A stretch of 64,000 nt of DNA from Sulfitobacter noctilucicola (GCF_000622385.1 NZ_JASD01000008.1:2976001-3040000), one strand, 5' to 3'. Shown: positions 1-8,193, counted from the first letter of the stretch. Notes: a model not told the origin generated them from the sequence alone. A program made the numbers and translations.

Positions 1-336
1 GTCGTGCTGTTCGGCTTTTCCCAAGGCACGATGATGGCGCTGCATGTGGCCCCGCGCCGCGAAGACGAAATCGCCGGTATCGTCGCATTTTCGGGGCGCT
101 TGCTGTCACGCGAAAGCCTCAAGGATGAAGCGGTTGTGAAACCGCCGATCCTGTTGGTGCACGGCGATGCGGATGATGTGGTGCCACCGCAGTCGCTTCC
201 GCAGGCCGCCGAAGCCCTGCAGGAGGCAGGCTGGCAGGACGTGTTTGCCCATGTGATGAAAGGGACCGGTCACGGGATTGCACCTGACGGGTTGAGCGTC
301 GCACTGGCCTTTATGCGCGACAAACTCAGCCTCTGA
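1..336 (+). CDS. Alpha/beta hydrolase, carboxylesterase/YpfH type (5' end outside window)
   Basis: This is the C-terminal part of a serine hydrolase whose N-terminus lies outside the window. The nucleophile elbow GFSQG is visible near the left edge, the acid residue fits the HGDADDVVPP motif, and the catalytic histidine fits GTGHGIAPDG close to the end. That order of motifs and the short C-terminus match the YpfH/phospholipase-carboxylesterase family, which hydrolyses small esters in the cytoplasm. The substrate cannot be read from the sequence. The frame is open from base 1, so the GTG at base 4 is unlikely to be the true start. Confidence 0.85.
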   Translation, partial: VVLFGFSQGTMMALHVAPRREDEIAGIVAFSGRLLSRESLKDEAVVKPPILLVHGDADDVVPPQSLPQAAEALQEAGWQDVFAHVMKGTGHGIAPDGLSVALAFMRDKLSL

Positions 337-457
337 GGTGTCGTTGAACTGTCACAAATAACCTCTACCTCTGGCCGCGACATCTTGTACGAAGCTTTGG
401 CTTGCCAGCGCAAAACCACGAGATATAGTCGTTTCAAACGGGTAGGGGTGCTTGTCG

Positions 458-1042
458 ATGGACGGCGATTTCAGAACCGAGTTTACGAGACAGCCAGCGG
501 GGTTGAAACACCGCCCCGCGCTGGTGCTGAATGCGGACTATCGACCGCTGAGTTACTATCCTTTGTCGCTGTGGCCCTGGCAGGACGCGATCAAGGCCAA
601 ATGGCTCGACCGGGTGGATATTGTCGCTGAATATGACGACTATGTGCACAGTCCGACCATGGCGCTTAAGATACCGTCTGTTGTCGTTCTCAAAGACTTT
701 GTAAAACCTCAAAAGCGCGTGGCTTTCACGCGCTTTAATTTATTTCTGAGGGACGAATTCAGGTGCCAGTACTGCGGAACGCGGGGGGATTTGACGTTTG
801 ACCATGTGGTGCCGCGTGCGTCTGGCGGCGTGACGTCATGGCAGAACGTGGTCGCGGCCTGTTCGCCCTGCAACCTGCGCAAGGGGTCCAAGGCTTTGCA
901 CCAGACGGGTCTGCACCTGCGAAAACCGCCGCGTCAGCCAGGCGCAGAAGAGTTGCGCAACATGGGACGAAAGTTTCCGCCCAATCATTTGCACGATAGC
1001 TGGATGGATTTTCTCTATTGGGATGCTGAATTGCAGCCTTGA
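458..1042 (+). CDS. HNH endonuclease family protein
   Basis: This 194-residue protein carries a zinc-ribbon HNH domain. CQYC lies at about residues 103-106, the catalytic DHVVPRASGG at 115-124 and CSPCN at 135-139. The layout is that of the stand-alone HNH proteins common in alphaproteobacterial chromosomes, whose cellular role is not settled. The N-terminal 90 residues contain the conserved LNADYRPLSYYPLSLWPW stretch of this subgroup. I chose the ATG at 458 over a TTG two codons upstream; a purine-rich GGTAGGGG sits about 10 bases before it. It is not beside restriction or phage genes, so a housekeeping role is more likely than defence. It converges with the amidase gene. Confidence 0.85.
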   Translation: MDGDFRTEFTRQPAGLKHRPALVLNADYRPLSYYPLSLWPWQDAIKAKWLDRVDIVAEYDDYVHSPTMALKIPSVVVLKDFVKPQKRVAFTRFNLFLRDEFRCQYCGTRGDLTFDHVVPRASGGVTSWQNVVAACSPCNLRKGSKALHQTGLHLRKPPRQPGAEELRNMGRKFPPNHLHDSWMDFLYWDAELQP

Positions 1043-1152
1043 GCAGGGTGTCGGTGCGATAGAGCGTTTTTTATCCCCATGCATGCGGCGTGGGATTGCA
1101 TTGGGGTATGCGGATACTGACCGCAGATACGAGTTGAGTTCCTGACCTCAGG

Positions 1153-2832
1153 TCAGGTCAGGTCCGGCGGAGATCTGTAATTGCCGGTCCGTTCATAGGC
1201 CGCTGCGAGCGCCAATAGATCGTTGTCTGCATAGGCTCGACCGGCAAAGGTCAAGCCAGCGGGCATTCGGGTATCTTGCATCATTCCCATCGGGACCGTG
1301 ACCGTTGGAATTCCTAGGTGTCGAATAGCGAGGTTCCCGTTCGCAACCCACACCCCGTTTCGCCATGCTTTGTCTGCCGATGTGGGATTAGTATCTGCGT
1401 CCGCTGGGCCGACATCAGCGACCGCCGGAAATACCACCGCGTCGAGACCAAGGTCATCCATCCAGTCTTCGAGGTCTACACGACGGGTCTTTTCCAGACC
1501 CGACAAACCATCGGCTAGCGTTGGAATATTGAGATAGTTCTCAATAGGATGCGCGCGGGCATGTGCAGGATAATCGGCGATATCGTCATCAAATCCGAAG
1601 TATCTGTCTGGCAGACTGCCTTGCGGTGCGGGAAATATCTGTGTGCCATCCACAACACTGAGTGATGGAATGTGGGGATCACCGTTTGCTCTTAGGAAAT
1701 CATCCCAGGCCCATACAGACAGATCGGTGATTTCGTGATGAAGAAAACGGGCAGGGAGGAACCCCCGCGTGCCTATCTTGGGCGCGCCACTGCGGTCACC
1801 TTCATAGTTCGTCACGGTCGGAAAATCGACAACGATAACTTCGGCACCGGCTTGTTCCAATGCGGCACGGGCGCTTTCCCAAAGGGCGATGATCGATCCA
1901 CGGGTGACGATCCGCTGACCTGTCCGCCCGCCAATACCGCCGTCATTGGCGGTGCCTGCGTCGGCATCCTGGTTGATGTACATCGCCGGAACCCCGAAAC
2001 GTTTCCCGTTAAGCGACTGTCCGGCAAGACCGGCGTAGGTCGCGGGGCGAACATCAGACGCGAGCGGCAGGGTGATCCATGGTTGATCGCGCCAGAAATC
2101 GCCACGTGTTTCGCGGTCGTCTGCGACAAGGATGTCGAGCACCTCGAACATATCCGTCATTGTACGCGTGTGCGGCACCACCACGTCCATCGTTGGCACC
2201 AAAGGCCAGTTTCCCCGCGTGGAAATCACACCGCGACTGGGTGTGTAGGCACACAGGCCGTTGTTGGCCGCTGGTGCCCGTCCGCTCGACCATGTTTCTT
2301 CGCCAAGCCCGAAGGCCGCATAACAAGCGGCTGTTGCCGTGCCGGACCCGTTTGATGACCCAGACGCAAACGCTGCGGTCAGGTAGTCGCGGTTGTAGGG
2401 CGATTCCGCACGCCCATAAAGACCCCGTTGCATGCCGCCATTGGCCATGGGGGGCATATTTGTAAGCCCGATCAGAATTGCACCCGCAGCCCGCAGTTTT
2501 TCGATTGCAAAGGCGTCTTCGGTCGCAGTTAAGTTGGCAAAAGCTGGCGATCCGGCCGCGACTGTCATGCCTTTGACTTTGTAGCTGTTCTTGGCCGTGT
2601 AGGGGATGCCGTCCAACGGACCGAGGGGCGTGCCAGCCTTGCGGCGTGCGTCAGATGCCGCAGCCTCGGACAGCGCGTGCGGGTTGAGGACAGGTACTGC
2701 GTTTAAACAGGGTCCGGCACGGTCATACGCCGCAATGCGGTCCAGATAGATTGTGACAAGGTCAGTACAGGTGACCATGTGCGATTGCAGGGCGTCTCGC
2801 AGGTCGGCAATTGATGCTTCTATGAGGTTCAC
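1153..2832 (-). CDS. Amidase-signature family amidase
   Basis: This 559-residue amidase-signature enzyme would hydrolyse an amide to acid and ammonia in the cytoplasm. The Ser-cisSer-Lys triad can be placed: Lys81 in DGIPYTAKNS, the cis-serine at 159/160 in SGSSNGSG, and the nucleophile Ser183, with the same 23-24 residue spacing as in fatty acid amide hydrolase. The loop before the nucleophile reads EETWSSGR instead of the usual DTGGSIR, so the oxyanion region is atypical. The start is a GTG at 2832 with an AAGAGG site upstream. No signal peptide is seen. It points away from a decayed polyamine transporter and fits the amine/amide theme of this end of the window; the substrate is unknown. 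Confidence 0.85.
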   Translation of the reverse strand: MNLIEASIADLRDALQSHMVTCTDLVTIYLDRIAAYDRAGPCLNAVPVLNPHALSEAAASDARRKAGTPLGPLDGIPYTAKNSYKVKGMTVAAGSPAFANLTATEDAFAIEKLRAAGAILIGLTNMPPMANGGMQRGLYGRAESPYNRDYLTAAFASGSSNGSGTATAACYAAFGLGEETWSSGRAPAANNGLCAYTPSRGVISTRGNWPLVPTMDVVVPHTRTMTDMFEVLDILVADDRETRGDFWRDQPWITLPLASDVRPATYAGLAGQSLNGKRFGVPAMYINQDADAGTANDGGIGGRTGQRIVTRGSIIALWESARAALEQAGAEVIVVDFPTVTNYEGDRSGAPKIGTRGFLPARFLHHEITDLSVWAWDDFLRANGDPHIPSLSVVDGTQIFPAPQGSLPDRYFGFDDDIADYPAHARAHPIENYLNIPTLADGLSGLEKTRRVDLEDWMDDLGLDAVVFPAVADVGPADADTNPTSADKAWRNGVWVANGNLAIRHLGIPTVTVPMGMMQDTRMPAGLTFAGRAYADNDLLALAAAYERTGNYRSPPDLT

Positions 2833-3052
2833 GCGGCATTGACCTCTTGCAGAACATTCAGCGCCTTCACGGCGATAACGTCAGCATAGATTTTGAGGAC
2901 TGCGGACGCGAGTGCGCAAAGATTGATCGGATCAGTTTCAGACGTGTCTTGCATTCTGATATTGTGCGCCGCAACGACCGATTTTGGAATTTCGCAGTTT
3001 GTGCTTTGCGATAAGTACCGTTTCCATATGCGCCGCGCTAAACCATCATCGG

Positions 3053-3072
3053 CGGCCCGATGGAACGGGCCG
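3053..3072 (-). other. GC-rich hairpin after the transporter remnant
   Basis: A perfect 7-bp stem (CGGCCCG and CGGGCCG) with a six-base loop lies about 20 bases past the stop codon of the binding-protein remnant on the minus strand. There is no clear T-run after it, so it may be an old or weak terminator of the decayed operon. Confidence 0.35.
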
Positions 3073-3093
3073 GCGTGATCTTCACAGGGTTTC

Positions 3094-3640
3094 CTAGTTC
3101 TTCAGATTTGTCCAGATTTGGTCGTCGAATGCCTGAGTCAGCTGGTCACAAACCTCGATCAACATGCTTGCACCTGCTGGCGGGTTTGCTTCAGGCAGGT
3201 TGCCAGCGCAGGGTCGAATAGTCTGCCGCGCCTGTCACACCTAACCCGTAGCCAGCATAATTAGATACGGCGGCGATGTTTTCTGGCTCCAGCAGGAAGG
3301 CCAGAAAGATCAGCGCGTTGACACCGCCGATTCTTCACAAGGCGCGACCGCCCGCGATATTGCCAACAGACACCTCAAGCCGGTTCGTGTCGCCAATAAA
3401 ACCGGCGACGAACATGTTGCGGGCGTCGGTGCGCGAGCTTCCCTTCATCTCGAGCCTGAAGCCGACACTATGAAGAACCGAAATATGCGGAAACAGAGCG
3501 TAGTTTTGACGCAGCCGAATGGCCCCAAAAGGGTAAAGAATTCGTTATTGCGAACACCGAGTGAGATTTGTTTCAGTGCCGTAAATGTTCCGTAGCGCTT
3601 AACAGCGCTGGGACATCGACCGCGATATTGGCACTCTCGT
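3094..3640 (-). pseudogene. Remnant of a polyamine-type ABC transporter (PotA-like ATPase fused by deletion to a PotD/F-like binding protein)
   Basis: Reading the minus strand, three recognisable pieces follow each other in shifting frames. At about 3603-3499 is the N-terminus of a PotA-like ATPase ([15 protein letters not shown], then [16 protein letters not shown]), with a damaged Walker A where GPSGCGKTT is expected. At about 3419-3335 is the region at the start of the TOBE domain (FVAGFIGDTNRLEV), ending in a stop. At about 3325-3094 is the C-terminus of a spermidine/putrescine-type periplasmic binding protein (LLEPENIAAVSNYAGYG, then FDDQIWTNLKN and stop), with one frameshift. The middle of the ATPase, including Walker B, and most of the binding protein are gone, and no permease is left. 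In function it was probably amine import for the neighbouring catabolic genes. It cannot encode a working transporter. Confidence 0.8.
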
Positions 3641-3922
3641 CCATTATCGATTCCCCAGTCTAGCGAGGAAACAAACGCTTGCAGCCGTCGCAAGTCTCGT
3701 CCTTTAGGTAGTGACGCCAACGCTAAGCTGCATGAGGCAGTAAAAAACACATATTTCGCAAAGTCTGGATTAGGGTGAACCTATCGTTGCGTTCAAAATC
3801 TTAGCCGTTCCCTAATCAAGGCTAATGCAGACTATGCTTTTCCACCGACGCCGGAACGGCAAAGCTGTGCCGGAGACGACGGCAGTATCCAAGCCGTTCT
3901 TACCGTCTTGGGGGACCTCAGA
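3641..3922. other. Region upstream of the flavoprotein gene, no gene seen
   Basis: No reading frame here resembles a known protein. The right half is the promoter region of the flavoprotein gene and contains the element shared with the gene at 8194, described separately. Confidence 0.5.
3800..3840 (+). promoter_or_regulatory. Candidate shared regulatory element upstream of the flavoprotein gene
   Basis: CTTAGCCGTTCCCTAA (3800-3815) matches 13 of 16 bases of CTTAAGCGCTCCCTAA at 8091-8106. Both are followed by an identical CTATGCTTT (3832-3840 here, 8108-8116 there), which ends about 80 bases before each start codon. Only the gap between the two blocks differs, 16 bases here and one base there. 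A common regulator or promoter is the simplest explanation. Confidence 0.4.
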
Positions 3923-5200
3923 ATGTCAGTCGAAACGATAGATACGTTGGTTGTTGGCGCAGGACAGGCCGGCATCGCCCTGTGCGAACATCTTGGACAG
4001 CAGGGCGTCCCGTTCCTTGTGCTGGAAAAGAACCGCATCGCAGAAAGCTGGCGCACATCGCGCTGGGATGCCCTTGTGACAAACGGGCCGGTTTGGCACG
4101 ACAGGTTTCCCAATCTGGAATTCGAAGGTAACGCACCGGACGAATTTGTCGGCAAGGACCGTGTTGCGGACTACATCGAAGAATACGCGTCAATGGTGAA
4201 GGCACCAGTGCGGACAGGAATCGAGGTCTTCAGGGCCGAGAGGTTGCCGGACCGCGCAGGCTTTCGTGTTGAGACGTCGGATGGCGTGATCGAAGCAACG
4301 CGGATTGTTGCCGCAACAGGGGCTTTCCAGCATCCGGTCATTCCGGCGATCATTCCAGAGGCTGCTGACGTCACCCAAATGCACTCGGCCAGCTATCGCA
4401 ACCCCGATCAACTGAATGACGGGGCTGTTTTGGTCGTTGGGGCAGGGTCTTCTGGCGCTCAGATCGCGGATGAACTCAACCGGGCGGGGCGTAACGTTTA
4501 CTTGTCTGTTGGCCCTCACGATCGCCCGCCGCGTCGCTACCGTGGCCGTGATTTCGTTTGGTGGCTTGGGGTTCTTGGTTTGTGGGATTTGGCCGCGCAG
4601 GCACCGGGCACTGAACACGTCACGATATCTGTCAGCGGGGCCTACGGCGGGCGGACCATGGATTTTCGCCGCCTTGGTGGTGAGGGCGTGATGCTTGTTG
4701 GCCGAACAAGCAAGTACGAAGACGGCAAAATAATCTTTGCGGATGACCTCCTGAGCAATGTTGCGGCAGGAGATGCAAACTATTTCGAGATGCTGGATGC
4801 GGCGGATGCCTATGCTGAAGCGATGGGTCTTGATTTGCCGCTGGAACCTGAAGCCCGCGCAATGTTTCCTGATCCTGACAGTCTGACACATCCGATCCGG
4901 TCGCTAGATTTGGCGGCCGAAGGAATTAGGACCGTCATTTGGGCCACCGGATTCAAACAGGATTTCGGCTGGCTCAAGGTTGATGCGTTTGATGATCGCG
5001 GCGCACCTATCCACCAGCGCGGTGTGTCAAAGGAGCCGGGCGTCTATTTCCTCGGACTGCCATGGCAATCGCGCCGCGGATCAACTTTTTTGTGGGGTGT
5101 CTGGCACGACGCGAAGTTTGTCGCAGACCAGATTGCCATTCAACGCGCTTATGCAAACTATCAAGGCGAGGCGGCCATTGTGCCCTCAGCCGCCGAATAA
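3923..5200 (+). CDS. FAD-dependent oxidoreductase, flavin-monooxygenase/CzcO-like
   Basis: This 425-residue flavoprotein has two nucleotide-binding folds. The FAD site GAGQAG lies at about residues 12-17, an ATG-type motif (VAATGAF) near 130 and the NAD(P)H site GAGSSG near 174-179; a second ATGF motif is near the C-terminus. This is the plan of class B flavin monooxygenases and CzcO-like proteins, which oxidise small N- or S-containing or carbonyl compounds. The ATG at 3923 was preferred over a TTG five codons upstream because GGGGGACC lies at the right distance before it. The gene is 9 bases from RidA, so the two are probably co-transcribed. The substrate is unknown, but the context suggests an amine or imine. 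Confidence 0.8.
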   Translation: MSVETIDTLVVGAGQAGIALCEHLGQQGVPFLVLEKNRIAESWRTSRWDALVTNGPVWHDRFPNLEFEGNAPDEFVGKDRVADYIEEYASMVKAPVRTGIEVFRAERLPDRAGFRVETSDGVIEATRIVAATGAFQHPVIPAIIPEAADVTQMHSASYRNPDQLNDGAVLVVGAGSSGAQIADELNRAGRNVYLSVGPHDRPPRRYRGRDFVWWLGVLGLWDLAAQAPGTEHVTISVSGAYGGRTMDFRRLGGEGVMLVGRTSKYEDGKIIFADDLLSNVAAGDANYFEMLDAADAYAEAMGLDLPLEPEARAMFPDPDSLTHPIRSLDLAAEGIRTVIWATGFKQDFGWLKVDAFDDRGAPIHQRGVSKEPGVYFLGLPWQSRRGSTFLWGVWHDAKFVADQIAIQRAYANYQGEAAIVPSAAE

Positions 5201-5209
5201 GGAAAATCC

Positions 5210-5626
5210 ATGGCTCACACGCGCATTCGTAAGTTCAACACCTCCGACACGTACCCCGAACAGAACCTTGATAATGATCTGTGTCAGGCGGTTGTGACGG
5301 AGGTCGGCAAGACCGTCTGGCTGCGCGGTCAGTGTCCGCAAAACCTTGATGATGCTGTCAATCTGCACAGTCATGATCCGGTCGAACAAACCCATAAGGT
5401 CATGCAGAACATCAAGCAGCTGATTGAAGAAGCAGGGGGCGAGATGGAACATCTTGTAAAGGTCGTGGTCTATATCACCGATGTACGCCACCGCGAGGCT
5501 GTGTACCGCACGATGGGTGAATACATCAAAGGCGTGCATCCTGTGTCTACCGGATTGGTTGTGCAGGCTTTGGCTCGCCCTGAGTGGCTTGTTGAAATTG
5601 ACGGCACGGCGGTCATTCCGGCATGA
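5210..5626 (+). CDS. RidA family (reactive imine/enamine deaminase) protein
   Basis: This 138-residue protein belongs to the YjgF/RidA family, trimeric enzymes that hydrolyse reactive enamine or imine intermediates to ketones and ammonia. The conserved arginine that binds the substrate carboxylate is in the motif ARPEWLVEIDGTAV near the C-terminus. The chain is slightly longer than the usual 125-130 residues because of an N-terminal extension. It lies between the flavoprotein gene and a DUF1028 gene and overlaps the latter by four bases (ATGA). The pairing of an amine-oxidising flavoprotein with RidA suggests that it clears an imine product. That pathway role is inferred. Confidence 0.88.
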   Translation: MAHTRIRKFNTSDTYPEQNLDNDLCQAVVTEVGKTVWLRGQCPQNLDDAVNLHSHDPVEQTHKVMQNIKQLIEEAGGEMEHLVKVVVYITDVRHREAVYRTMGEYIKGVHPVSTGLVVQALARPEWLVEIDGTAVIPA

Positions 5627-6297
5627 CATTTTCACTGGTCGCCCGTTGTGCGGAAACAGGCATGTTTGGCTTGGCAATTTCGTCGTCGTCACCCGCAGTT
5701 GCTGCGCGTTGTGCTTATGCGCGGGCTGGGGTGGGGGCTGTCGCATCGCAGAACGTGACGGACCCTACGTTGGGACCACTTGCCCTTGATCTAATGGCTG
5801 GCGGAATGAATGCGGCCGAGGCCGTTGCAGGCGTTCGCGATCTAGGGAAATTCATTGAGTATCGTCAGGTACTTGCCGTGGACAAAACAGGTGCGACAGC
5901 CATCCACTCAGGGCCGAATTCGCTGGGCATCTGGACACAGGCGCAAGGGCCGGACGTCGCTTCCGGCGGGAACATGCTGGCCAACGATGGTGTCCCGCAG
6001 GCGGTGGTTGACGGTTTTCTGGGCACCAAGGGACATCTGGGTGACCGGTTGATCGCGGCGATGCGCGCGGGCTTAGCGCAGGGAGGAGAGGCTGGACCGC
6101 TTCATTCAGCTGGAATGCTGATGGTAGACAAGGTCACGTGGCCAGTAGCCGACCTGCGCTGTGACTGGACGGAAGACTGCCCGATCGAGAACATCGCGAC
6201 CGCTTGGGACATCTACAAGCCGCAGTTGGACGCCTATGTGCAACGTGCAATCGACCCGCGCGACGCGCCCTCATACGGCGTTCCGGGTGATGAATAG
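5623..6297 (+). CDS. DUF1028 family protein (Ntn-hydrolase-like)
   Basis: This 224-residue protein matches the DUF1028 family, which adopts an Ntn-hydrolase-like fold and has no firmly established reaction. Family hallmarks seen here are the N-terminal MTFSLVARC, AISSSSPAVAARCAYAR, a central NMLAN segment, and DLRCDWTEDCPIENIATAW near the C-terminus. In the family the residue after the start methionine can serve as the N-terminal nucleophile; here it is Thr2. The gene overlaps the RidA gene by ATGA and is probably translationally coupled to it. It is followed 17 bases later by a dead aldehyde dehydrogenase. Confidence 0.8.
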   Translation: MTFSLVARCAETGMFGLAISSSSPAVAARCAYARAGVGAVASQNVTDPTLGPLALDLMAGGMNAAEAVAGVRDLGKFIEYRQVLAVDKTGATAIHSGPNSLGIWTQAQGPDVASGGNMLANDGVPQAVVDGFLGTKGHLGDRLIAAMRAGLAQGGEAGPLHSAGMLMVDKVTWPVADLRCDWTEDCPIENIATAWDIYKPQLDAYVQRAIDPRDAPSYGVPGDE

Positions 6298-6314
6298 GTA
6301 AGGAAATTCAAATT

Positions 6315-7126
6315 GTGGACTCCACCAAAGCAGGTTGGACAAAACGCGCGTCCGGCCTGACATTCCGTAATCAGGCGTCTATTCATGGCAAATTCGTGGA
6401 CGCCGCGTCTGATGAAACCTTTCAATCTATCAACCCCGCAAACGCTGCGGTGCTTGCCGATGTCGGATCTTGCGACGTCGAAGATGTGAACCTCTCCGTG
6501 TCCGCAGCGCGTTCTGCCTTTGACAGCGGAAGCTGGTCGCGGCCGGCTCCTATACGTGAGGACCTTGGAAGAGTTCGCACTTTAAACAGCCTGAACATGG
6601 GCAAACTGGTCACCGACGCGGTAATAATCGATCCGCTTGATCCAACATCAAAAAGGGGTGCGATCGTGGAAAACAAATAACCGATGGCGTCATGCAGTTC
6701 GTGGACAACGGCAAGACGTCTGCGAAACTTGTGGCGGGGGAGAGCGGGGGCAGGTCGAGGACAAGGGATGTTTCGTTCAGCCGACTATCTTTGATGACGT
6801 GCGCCGCGACGGTCCGCTGGCGCGGGATGAAATCTTCGGCCCCGTGCTATCTGTCATTGCATTTGACAGCGAAGGCGAGGCGGTGCGATTGGTCAATGAC
6901 AGCATCTATGGCCTTGCTACATCTGTTTGGACTGACAGTTTGAGTCGTGCTTTGCGGGTGTCAGATAAGTTCATGGCGGGAAAAGTGTCTGTGAACACGG
7001 TGGACGCGCTAAGCGCGATGCCCCCTCTTGTGCATGAAACAAACTGGTTTCGGACGCGATCTGTGCTTGCACAGCTTTGATAAATATACGGCTTTGAAAA
7101 TCACGTGGATCAAGTATTCAGCTTGA
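6315..7126 (+). pseudogene. Aldehyde dehydrogenase pseudogene (PuuC-like)
   Basis: The first 98 or so codons read as a normal aldehyde dehydrogenase N-terminus (INPANAAVLADVGSCDVEDV, then LNMGKLVTDA). The sequence then jumps to a segment from the last third of the family (IIDPLDPTSKRGAIVE). The coenzyme-binding core, catalytic Glu and catalytic Cys are missing, a loss of about 200 residues. A frameshift follows (KQITDGVMQFVDNGKTSAKL), then another before KGCFVQPTIFDDVRRDG. The family tail DKYTALKITWIKYSA with its stop at 7124-7126 is readable in a further frame, and the GGFKQSGFGRD region is deleted. The remains are closest in feel to aminobutyraldehyde dehydrogenases, which fits the dead polyamine transporter nearby. 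Confidence 0.85.
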
Positions 7127-7145
7127 TCCTGTATTCGTATCAAGC
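7107..7145 (+). promoter_or_regulatory. Three ATCAAG half-sites, likely LysR operator
   Basis: GGATCAAG (7107-7114) pairs with CTTGATCC (7122-7129) across seven bases. GCTTGAT (7121-7127) also pairs with ATCAAGC (7139-7145) across eleven bases. The last arm ends 11 bases before the LysR start codon. Interrupted dyads of this kind are typical LysR-type binding sites, so autoregulation is likely. The sites overlap the end of the aldehyde dehydrogenase remnant. Confidence 0.55.
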
Positions 7146-7156
7146 AAAGTAGCCCG

Positions 7157-8095
7157 ATGGCATCACGGTTCACACTACGGCAGCTGGAATACTTTGTCGC
7201 CGTCGGCGAACAGGGCTCCATTGCGCAGGCAAGTGCCATGGTAAACGTGTCTTCGCCGTCAATTTCGGCGGCAATCACCCAGCTTGAAGCCGAATTTGGC
7301 TTGCCGTTGTTCGTGCGCAAGCACGCGCATGGCCTTAGTTTGACGCAGGCAGGGCGGCAGTTTCTTGATCAGGCTCGCAAAGTTCTGACGGAAGCCGAGG
7401 GTCTGACCAGACTGGCCGGAACCATTTCAGGAAACGTGCAGGGGCCGCTTACGGTGGGGTGCCTTCTGACATTTGTGCAGGTTTTGCTGCCTGCAATCCG
7501 GCGCCGGTTTCAAAACGAATATCCTGATGTCCAAGTTACCCAGCTTGAGTGTGACCAGTTGACACTAATCGAAAAACTCAGGCGCGCCGAGATTGATGTT
7601 GCTCTCACGTATGATCTTGAAATTCCAGCCGATCTTGAATTTATTCCGGTGCGATCACTGCCCCTCTATGCAGTCGTGTCGGCCTATCATCCTTTAGCTG
7701 ATCAGAAATCCGTATCGGCGAGAACACTGGCGGATCACCCGATGGTCCTGCTCGACCTGCCGATCAGCAGCGCCTATTTCCTTAGCACCTTTGATAAGGC
7801 GGGCGTGACGCCAAATATTGTCGAACGTACGCGCGATATGGCGGTCATGCGCTCTTTGGTAGCGAACGGGTTCGGGTTTTCCGTGGCAAACATTCGTCCC
7901 CATTCGGACTTGTCACCTGATGGTCGCGAATTGAGGTTTATTCCTTTAGAAGGGACGCATCGACCGATGAACCTGGGGTTCGTCGTTCCCGAAGGAGCGC
8001 GTAGCGTGTTGTCTGTCGATGCTTTCATTGAGCATGCGTCACAATCGATCTCCAAGTGGGGTTATCCGGGGCTTCCGATCGCTCGCAAGACTTAA
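7157..8095 (+). CDS. LysR-family transcriptional regulator
   Basis: This 312-residue protein has the LysR plan: an N-terminal winged helix-turn-helix at about residues 5-63 (LRQLEYFVAVGEQGSIAQAS, then VSSPSISAAITQLE) and a periplasmic-binding-protein-like effector domain from about residue 90 to the end. It lies in the same direction as the genes on both sides. It is followed 98 bases later by the dehydrogenase-like gene at 8194, and the dyad sites upstream suggest that it controls itself. The element shared by 3800-3840 and 8091-8116 makes it the natural candidate to control both transcription units. The inducer is unknown; an amine or amide is plausible from context. Confidence 0.9.
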   Translation: MASRFTLRQLEYFVAVGEQGSIAQASAMVNVSSPSISAAITQLEAEFGLPLFVRKHAHGLSLTQAGRQFLDQARKVLTEAEGLTRLAGTISGNVQGPLTVGCLLTFVQVLLPAIRRRFQNEYPDVQVTQLECDQLTLIEKLRRAEIDVALTYDLEIPADLEFIPVRSLPLYAVVSAYHPLADQKSVSARTLADHPMVLLDLPISSAYFLSTFDKAGVTPNIVERTRDMAVMRSLVANGFGFSVANIRPHSDLSPDGRELRFIPLEGTHRPMNLGFVVPEGARSVLSVDAFIEHASQSISKWGYPGLPIARKT

Positions 8096-8116
8096 GCGCT
8101 CCCTAAGCTATGCTTT
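8091..8116 (+). promoter_or_regulatory. Second copy of the shared element, upstream of the TMADH/histamine dehydrogenase-like gene
   Basis: CTTAAGCGCTCCCTAA (8091-8106) followed after one base by CTATGCTTT (8108-8116) repeats the element at 3800-3840. It starts over the stop codon of the LysR gene and ends 77 bases before the GTG start at 8194. Confidence 0.4.
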
Positions 8117-8193
8117 CGTAACCGCGACTTTAGCCTAAGTCCGTTGTCTGTCACCAATATCGTGCGGCCCCCTCAATTCAGGAGAACTCCCCC

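Noticed and set aside
458..1042. HNH protein as part of a defence or restriction system.
   Set aside because: No methyltransferase, helicase or other defence gene lies beside it, and this HNH subgroup is common in ordinary chromosomes.
2893..3078. Short plus-strand frame between the amidase and the transporter remnant.
   Set aside because: It has no ribosome-binding site or similarity and lies in a decayed region.
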